Assembly: GCA_022821445.1 (NCBI GenBank)
Contig: JAJEDQ010000048.1
Coordinates: 1-52,749 of the forward strand
Source of the DNA: Acidimicrobiia bacterium
Lineage (GTDB): Bacteria > Actinomycetota > Acidimicrobiia > Acidimicrobiales > Bin134
Direction of reading: 5' to 3'
Length of the DNA stretch: 52,749 bases
Positions 48,287-52,749 of the stretch are shown here, in pieces. How positions within the stretch are numbered: the stretch's first letter is position 1; each line of letters opens with the position of its first letter. A model generated the notes under the pieces. The model ran no database searches and was not told the origin of the DNA. It saw only the letters and a list, made by a program, of their open reading frames with translations. The translations under genes and the position numbers were made by a program.

Positions 48287-48354
48287 TTGTCCTGGCTCTC
48301 TTCCCGCTCCAGGCCTGGTCTGCCGAAGGACAGTGGAAACAGAATCTCGCTCAT
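48283..48354 (-). CDS. 23-codon minigene between the thiolase and DUF35 genes
   Basis: From ATG 48354 the frame reads MSEILFPLSFGRPG and ends EREESQDK at TGA 48283-48285. Its ATG overlaps the thiolase stop (ATGA) and its TGA overlaps the DUF35 ATG (ATGA). The first five codons, MSEIL, are the same as those of DUF35, and the 16-base ACAGAATCTCGCTCAT context is almost repeated (48269-48286 and 48339-48354). So it seems a partial duplication of the DUF35 start that now links the two genes. Confidence 0.45.
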   Translation of the reverse strand: MSEILFPLSFGRPGLEREESQDK

Positions 48355-49517
48355 GGCGTCTGCGTTCCCAGCAGCATCACGTCGGTGAACAGCGCACCGG
48401 CACCGCCGTTGGAGCACATGGCCACCTGGGCATCGGGCACTTGGGACGTCGCGCAGGTGCCCCGCAGCTGCTCCACCCCCCGGATGACCCGCTGGAGCTG
48501 CTGCACCGCGGCCCCGCCGTGGCTGAACGACATCGTCCCCCCGTCGGTGGTCACCGGGAACTGCCCGCCGGGGCCGATGCGGCCGTCCATGATGAAGTCG
48601 CCGCCCTCGCCCTCCTCGCAGAAACCGTAGGCCTCGAACTGGCGGATGATCTCGAACGAGAACGGGTCGTAGAACTCGCACACGTCCACATCGGTGGGGC
48701 CGAGCTCGCCCATGGCGAATGACTTCTGCGCCGCCCACCGGCCGGTGTAGCCGTTGTTGCGGCCGCTGGGGCCGGCCAGATCCCACGCCGGCGGGTGCTG
48801 GTAGGAGGGACCGAAGCTGTCGCACGCCCCGCCCAGGATGTACACCGGCTTGTTGGGCAGGTCTTGGGCCCGCTCCCGGGTGGTGAGGATCAGCGCGCAC
48901 GCCCCCTCGGAGGTCATGGCGCAATCCAGCAGATGGAAGGGGTCGGACACCATGCGCGACGCCAAGATGTCGTCGGGGGTGAACGGCCCCCGGCCGTGGT
49001 ACACCGCATCGGGGTGGGCGTGGCCGTTGTTGCGGATGGTGGCCGCCACCGTGGCCAACTGCTCTGGCGTGGTGCCGTGCATGTGCATGTGGCGCTGGGC
49101 AATGAGGGCGAACTCGGCCGCGGTGAACATGCCGTAGGCCACCACGAACTCGTTGGCCGGCCGGGTCCACGGGGCGGTGGAAGCCCGCTCGGTGTAGATG
49201 CCCGCCGATCCGTGGGCCACCAGCACGGTGTGACACTGGCCGGTGGCGATGGCCGAGGCCGCGTCCAAGATGATGGGGATGGACGGAGCCATGTGGCTCC
49301 GCCAGGCTGGGCCGTTGCGCATGTAGTAGGTGAGCGGCCCGCTGAACGGGCCGGCGGCGACGCCGTCGATGTCCCACGGGGTGAGGCCAGTATCGGCCAG
49401 CACCCGGTGGACGGCTTGAAAGGTAATGGTGGTGGAATCGTGCCCTGCGAGGACACGGGCTTGTTCAGAGTTGGCGATGCCGACGATGGCGACGTCGTGG
49501 AAGGGGTGCTTGGCCAC
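48351..49517 (-). CDS. Thiolase-like lipid-transfer protein/aldolase
   Basis: About 388 residues from GTG 49517 (a TTG at 49574 would add 19). SCPx/Ltp-family thiolase fold: AIVGIANSEQARVLAGHDS, AIATGQCHTVLVAHGSAGIY, LLDCAMTSEGACALILTT, and a tyrosine in EFYDPFSFEII in the place of the Ltp2 catalytic YDHF. GTTSQVP and SNGGAGALF close the protein. No thiolase active-site cysteine was found at the usual place. With DUF35 (47864) it should form a retro-aldolase or related complex on acyl-CoA. Divergent from the CoA transferase. Confidence 0.83.
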   Translation of the reverse strand: MAKHPFHDVAIVGIANSEQARVLAGHDSTTITFQAVHRVLADTGLTPWDIDGVAAGPFSGPLTYYMRNGPAWRSHMAPSIPIILDAASAIATGQCHTVLVAHGSAGIYTERASTAPWTRPANEFVVAYGMFTAAEFALIAQRHMHMHGTTPEQLATVAATIRNNGHAHPDAVYHGRGPFTPDDILASRMVSDPFHLLDCAMTSEGACALILTTRERAQDLPNKPVYILGGACDSFGPSYQHPPAWDLAGPSGRNNGYTGRWAAQKSFAMGELGPTDVDVCEFYDPFSFEIIRQFEAYGFCEEGEGGDFIMDGRIGPGGQFPVTTDGGTMSFSHGGAAVQQLQRVIRGVEQLRGTCATSQVPDAQVAMCSNGGAGALFTDVMLLGTQTP

Positions 49518-49580
49518 GGCCTCAATGTCTAGTCGCGGCGGGGATGGGTTGCGACTTGGGGAAATGGTAAGCAAGGGAAC

Positions 49581-50798
49581 ATGAAGCCGTTGGAGGGTGT
49601 TCGGGTTGTTGACTTGACTCGGGTGGTTTCGGGGCCGGTTTGCACTTGGTTCTTGGCTTCATTGGGAGCGGAGGTGATTCGGGTGGATCCGCCGGGGGGG
49701 GATGTGACCTGGCGTATTCCGCCGTGGGTGGGGCGCGATGGCGAGCAGTCGGAAGCCATGGGGCCCAACGACATTGGGCTCAGCTACCTGCGCAAAGGGC
49801 GGGGGAAGCGCAGCGTGGTGCTGGACTTGGGACGACCGGAGGGGGTTGACGCATTCCGGCGTCTGGTGACCAATGTCGATGTGTTGGTGGACAACTTCCG
49901 GCCCGGGGTTATGGCCTCGCTGGGGCTCGGTTATGAGACGCTTTCCGAGCTCAACCCCCGGCTGATCCATGCTTCTATCACCGGGTTCGGCCCCGACGGG
50001 CCCGACGCCGATCTGGCCTCTATGGACCTCATCATCCAGGGGCGCTCAGGGCTGATGGCGAAGTCGGGCTTTCCCGACGGGCCGCCCACAAAGGCCGGTG
50101 CCACGATTGGCGACCAGTTCCCCGCGGCCCTCTGCGCCCTCGGAGTAGTGGCTGCTTTGCGCCAGCGGGACATAGACGGCCAAGGGCAATACATCGACGT
50201 GGCCATGCTCGACGGCCTGGTCACCATGCTGTGGGACGAACCGCTGGATCTCTACCGCGAGCGGGGCCTGCCCGATCGCATGGGCAACGGCGACCCAAGG
50301 GGCATCTTGGACACCTTCGAGGCCCAAGACGGCTGGGTGACCCTGGTGATCACCTCCGACGCCCAATTCAAGCGGCTAACTGAGGATATGGGCCGGCCCG
50401 ACCTGTGGGAGCTGGGCCCGAATGTGCCAGTTCGAGCAGACAACCGGGCCGAGATCTGCGGTGAGGTGGCCGCCTGGATGGCGCAGCAGACCACTGAGGA
50501 TCTGGTGGCCCGACTGCACAAAATCCGCGTCCCCGCCGGAGCGGTGGCTTCCGCCTACGCCGCCGCCGAAGACCCCCAAATCCAACACCGCCAAGCCCTT
50601 ATCCCCCTCCAACACCCCCACGCAACCAACCCCACCAACCGCCTAGGCCCGGCGTTCCCCATAAAGTTCTCCCGCTCCAACACCGACCAGCGCCCCGCCG
50701 AAACCCTAGGAACCAGCACAAATTCAGTCCTACAAGAAATCGCCGGCCTTACAGAAGAGGAAATAACCCGCCTCCACGCGGCCGGAGTCCTCGGATAG
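49581..50798 (+). CDS. CaiB/BaiF family CoA transferase
   Basis: 405 residues, class III CoA transferase. LEGVRVVDLTRVVSGPVCTWFLASLGAEVIRV opens it; LVDNFRPGVMASLGLGYETL, then SITGFGPDGPDADL, and GQYIDVAMLDGLVTMLWDE, the last holding the aspartate that forms the acyl-enzyme anhydride. Moves CoA between acids, as in carnitine, bile acid or oxalate metabolism. Fits the acyl-CoA gene set around it. Divergent from the thiolase-like gene; followed by the 145-nt palindrome. Confidence 0.9.
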   Translation: MKPLEGVRVVDLTRVVSGPVCTWFLASLGAEVIRVDPPGGDVTWRIPPWVGRDGEQSEAMGPNDIGLSYLRKGRGKRSVVLDLGRPEGVDAFRRLVTNVDVLVDNFRPGVMASLGLGYETLSELNPRLIHASITGFGPDGPDADLASMDLIIQGRSGLMAKSGFPDGPPTKAGATIGDQFPAALCALGVVAALRQRDIDGQGQYIDVAMLDGLVTMLWDEPLDLYRERGLPDRMGNGDPRGILDTFEAQDGWVTLVITSDAQFKRLTEDMGRPDLWELGPNVPVRADNRAEICGEVAAWMAQQTTEDLVARLHKIRVPAGAVASAYAAAEDPQIQHRQALIPLQHPHATNPTNRLGPAFPIKFSRSNTDQRPAETLGTSTNSVLQEIAGLTEEEITRLHAAGVLG

Positions 50799-50942
50799 GC
50801 GGGGCGGCGGGCCGCAAAATGGGTCGTGGTGGGGGGTGGCCCGGCTCAGGGCGCCCGCCGCCCGCAGCCCTGCGAGGACGGCGGGCTGGGCCGGGACAGG
50901 ACCCGCCACCACGACCCCGCCAAGACAGCCCGCCGCCCCGCC
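50798..50942. repeat. 145-nt near-palindrome (long hairpin) between genes
   Basis: Outer arms 50798-50812 and 50928-50942 are perfectly complementary over 15 bp (GGCGGGGCGGCGGGC). Inner arms 50821-50837 and 50901-50917 match 16/17, and most of the core (GGCCCGGCTCAGGGCGCCCG with its partner) also pairs. So one hairpin spans almost the whole intergenic gap between the CoA transferase and the reductase. Much longer than a rho-independent terminator and without a T-run. It may be a REP/MITE-like element or an RNA stabilising structure. Confidence 0.8.
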
Positions 50943-50981
50943 GGATGGAGCAAACACCAAAGGGTCTGAAAGAGTGGCGGG

Positions 50982-51971
50982 ATGTTCAGGGCCCTTCTCC
51001 TTAGCCAAGACGACGACGGCAACCGCTCCCACTCGATAACCGAACTCGACGACGCCGAACTGCCTGACCGCCCGGTGATTGTGGACGTGGATTACTCCAC
51101 TCTCAACTACAAGGACGGCCTGGCCGTGGTGAACGGCGCCCCGATCGTGCGCACTTGGCCCATGATCCCCGGCATCGACTTGGCCGGCACAGTGGCCCGC
51201 AGCGACGACCCGGCATGGTCGCCGGGCGACAAGGTGCTCGTGAACGGCTGGGACGTGGGCGAGTCGCATTGGGGCGGCATGGCCGCCAAAGCGGCCATGG
51301 ACGGCGGCTGGCTCACCCCCCTTCCCGACGCCTACAGCACACACCAGGCTATGGCCGTGGGCACGGCGGGATACACCGCCATGCTCTGCGTGCTGGCCCT
51401 CGAAGAGCACGACATCACCCCCGACTCCGGTCCGGTGGTGGTCACCGGCGCCGCCGGCGGAGTGGGCAGCGTGGCCGTCGCCGTGCTGGCCCAGCTCGGG
51501 TATGAGGTGGTGGCCTCCAGCGGTCGCACCGACTCCGAGGGCGACTACTTGCGCGGGCTCGGAGCGGCAGAGATGATCCACCGAGACGAGCTCTCCGGCC
51601 CGGCCCGCCCTCTGGGCAAGGCCCGATTCGCCGGAGGGGTCGACACAGTGGGCAGCCACACCCTGGCCAACATCGTCTCCCAGACCCAGCCCCACGGATG
51701 CGTGGCCGCCTGCGGCCTCGCTCAGGGCATGGACTTCCCCAGCTCCGTGGCCCCGTTCATCCTCCGGGCCGTGACCCTGGCTGGCATCAACTGCGTCTAC
51801 GAGCCCGCCGAACGCCGAGCCCAAGCCTGGAACCGCCTCGCCCGCGACCTAGACACCGCCAAGCTCGACGCCATGACCGACACCATCGGCTTGTCTGATA
51901 TCCCTGCTGCTGCCGCCGCCATCCTCGCCGGAGAAATCCGCGGCAGGGTGGTCATCGACGTGAGCCGCTAA
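50982..51971 (+). CDS. acuI: AcuI-like NADPH-dependent acryloyl-CoA reductase (MDR family)
   Basis: 329 residues of the medium-chain dehydrogenase/reductase superfamily, zinc-free YhdH/AcuI subgroup. STLNYKDGLAVVNGAPIVRTWPMIPGIDLAGTV is diagnostic; the Rossmann motif is VTGAAGGVGSVAVAVLAQLG. AcuI reduces acryloyl-CoA to propionyl-CoA, for example in DMSP or 3-hydroxypropionate metabolism. That the substrate is acryloyl-CoA here is by family resemblance. It follows the 145-nt palindrome by about 40 bases and ends 25 bases before the amidohydrolase. Confidence 0.85.
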   Translation: MFRALLLSQDDDGNRSHSITELDDAELPDRPVIVDVDYSTLNYKDGLAVVNGAPIVRTWPMIPGIDLAGTVARSDDPAWSPGDKVLVNGWDVGESHWGGMAAKAAMDGGWLTPLPDAYSTHQAMAVGTAGYTAMLCVLALEEHDITPDSGPVVVTGAAGGVGSVAVAVLAQLGYEVVASSGRTDSEGDYLRGLGAAEMIHRDELSGPARPLGKARFAGGVDTVGSHTLANIVSQTQPHGCVAACGLAQGMDFPSSVAPFILRAVTLAGINCVYEPAERRAQAWNRLARDLDTAKLDAMTDTIGLSDIPAAAAAILAGEIRGRVVIDVSR

Positions 51972-51996
51972 ATTCTGGGCCAACGGGGGTAGACCG

Positions 51997-52749
51997 ATGG
52001 AACATCACATCGTCATCAGCGCCGACACCCACTGTGGCGCCGATTTGAGGGATTACCGGCCTTACTTGGAATCGCGCTTTCACAACGAGTTTGACGAGTG
52101 GGCCGACTACATGGACGGGCACAACGAGCGGCGCAAGGAGATGTTCGCCGACATGGAGCGCTCACCCATGGAGGTGGGGGTTGACGGCGACCCCGAGGTG
52201 TGGGGTTTCCGCAATTGGTCGTCTGACCAGCGACTGGCCGAGCAGGAGGCCGACGGTTTCATTGCCGAGGTGCTGTTCCCCAACACCCAGCCCCCGTTCG
52301 CCCCACCGGCGGCCACCGCGTTCGAGGCGCCGCCCTATAGCGACAACTTCGAGCATCGCTGGGCTGGGCTTCGGGCCCACAACCGGTGGGTGGCCGACTT
52401 TGTGAGCCAGGCGCCCGAGCGCCGGGCCGGAATCGCCCAAGTTTTTCTGGGCGATGTGGAGGGGTCGGTCAAGGAGATCGAGTGGGCCGCCGAGCACGGG
52501 TTGAAGGGTGGCGTTCTCATCCCCGGTGCTCCGCCCGACTCACCGTTCGAACCTCTGTATTCTCAGACCTACGAGTCCATCTGGGCGGCCACCGCGGCGG
52601 CCGGTCTGCCGCTGAACCACCATGCCGGTGGCGGGTCGCCCAACTACGGCAACCACTTCCCGTCGTCGTTGGCCATGTTCATCCTCGAGGCCACCTGGTG
52701 GACCCAGCGGGCGCTCTGGCACCTCATGTTCTCGGGGGTGTTCGAGCGC
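51997..52749 (+). CDS. Amidohydrolase family protein (N-terminal part)
   Basis: 251 codons to the window edge with no stop. Start ATG 51997, GGGGG a few bases before it. ISADTHCGADLRDY is the metal-binding N-terminus of amidohydrolase_2 (PF04909) proteins, with DxH rather than HxH. It continues AEVLFPNTQPPFAPP, LRAHNRWVADFVSQAPERRAGIAQVFL, ..., LPLNHHAGGGSPNYG. Members are metal-dependent hydrolases or decarboxylases (ACMSD-like). The end of the gene is outside. Substrate unknown. Confidence 0.85.
   Translation, partial: MEHHIVISADTHCGADLRDYRPYLESRFHNEFDEWADYMDGHNERRKEMFADMERSPMEVGVDGDPEVWGFRNWSSDQRLAEQEADGFIAEVLFPNTQPPFAPPAATAFEAPPYSDNFEHRWAGLRAHNRWVADFVSQAPERRAGIAQVFLGDVEGSVKEIEWAAEHGLKGGVLIPGAPPDSPFEPLYSQTYESIWAATAAAGLPLNHHAGGGSPNYGNHFPSSLAMFILEATWWTQRALWHLMFSGVFER

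Overview
High-GC, gene-dense bacterial DNA that reads as an actinobacterium, most likely of the class Acidimicrobiia and perhaps marine or sponge-associated. The actinobacterial grounds are an actinobacterial-type ParC/ParE pair, a DUF2510 membrane protein, an F420-type LLM oxidoreductase, a basic N-terminal extension on methionine aminopeptidase, and a ChsH2/ChsH1/Ltp2-type lipid catabolic pair. The class and habitat are inference from gene content only. TAG and TGA both end genes here, but one TGA in selD is almost certainly read as selenocysteine.

Layout. 1-1190: end of a tandem fibronectin-III repeat protein (minus strand) and a truncated IS30-type transposase. 1192-8446 (+): SDR, family 2 glycosyltransferase, topoisomerase IV (parC-parE) and a RecB-like Fe-S nuclease. 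8443-10083 (-): phosphotransferase and a small coiled-coil membrane protein. 10281-21123 (+): AddB-like/AddA-like helicase-nuclease, nucleotidyltransferase, an fpg (mutM) gene broken by one TAG at codon 8, then a ChsH2-ChsH1 fusion dehydratase with its Ltp2-like aldolase. 21257-26757 (+): a signalling operon combining a STAS protein, a receiver-PP2C phosphatase, an RsbW-like ATPase, a lipoprotein substrate-binding protein and a large sensor kinase. 26768-31998: DUF2510 protein, selD with an in-frame UGA plus SECIS-like hairpin, histidine phosphatase, PlsY-like protein, MFS protein, DegV protein.

32011-46135 is the most unusual part. Between map (methionine aminopeptidase) and a maoC gene lies an accessory island. 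It holds DoxX, enoyl-CoA hydratase and alpha/beta hydrolase genes, a compact type II PKS/FAS-like cluster (acyltransferase, two SDRs, short KS-like chain-length-factor-like protein, ketosynthase, acyl carrier protein), a lipoprotein related to vanadium haloperoxidases, an F420-type oxidoreductase, and then a restriction-modification-like pair (helix-hairpin-helix/zinc/PD-(D/E)XK nuclease convergent with an N6-adenine methylase). Between the biosynthetic and nuclease blocks is a 100-bp scar joining the 3' end of maoC to the 5' end of map. Both intact parents flank the island, so two alternative cargos seem to have been merged at one insertion hotspot.

45677-52749: acyl-CoA catabolism and related genes: MaoC, ECHDC3-like crotonase, cation diffusion facilitator, DUF35 and thiolase-like pair, CaiB/BaiF CoA transferase, AcuI-like reductase, start of an amidohydrolase. 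A 145-nt near-palindrome lies between the CoA transferase and the reductase. No rRNA, tRNA or CRISPR array was seen.
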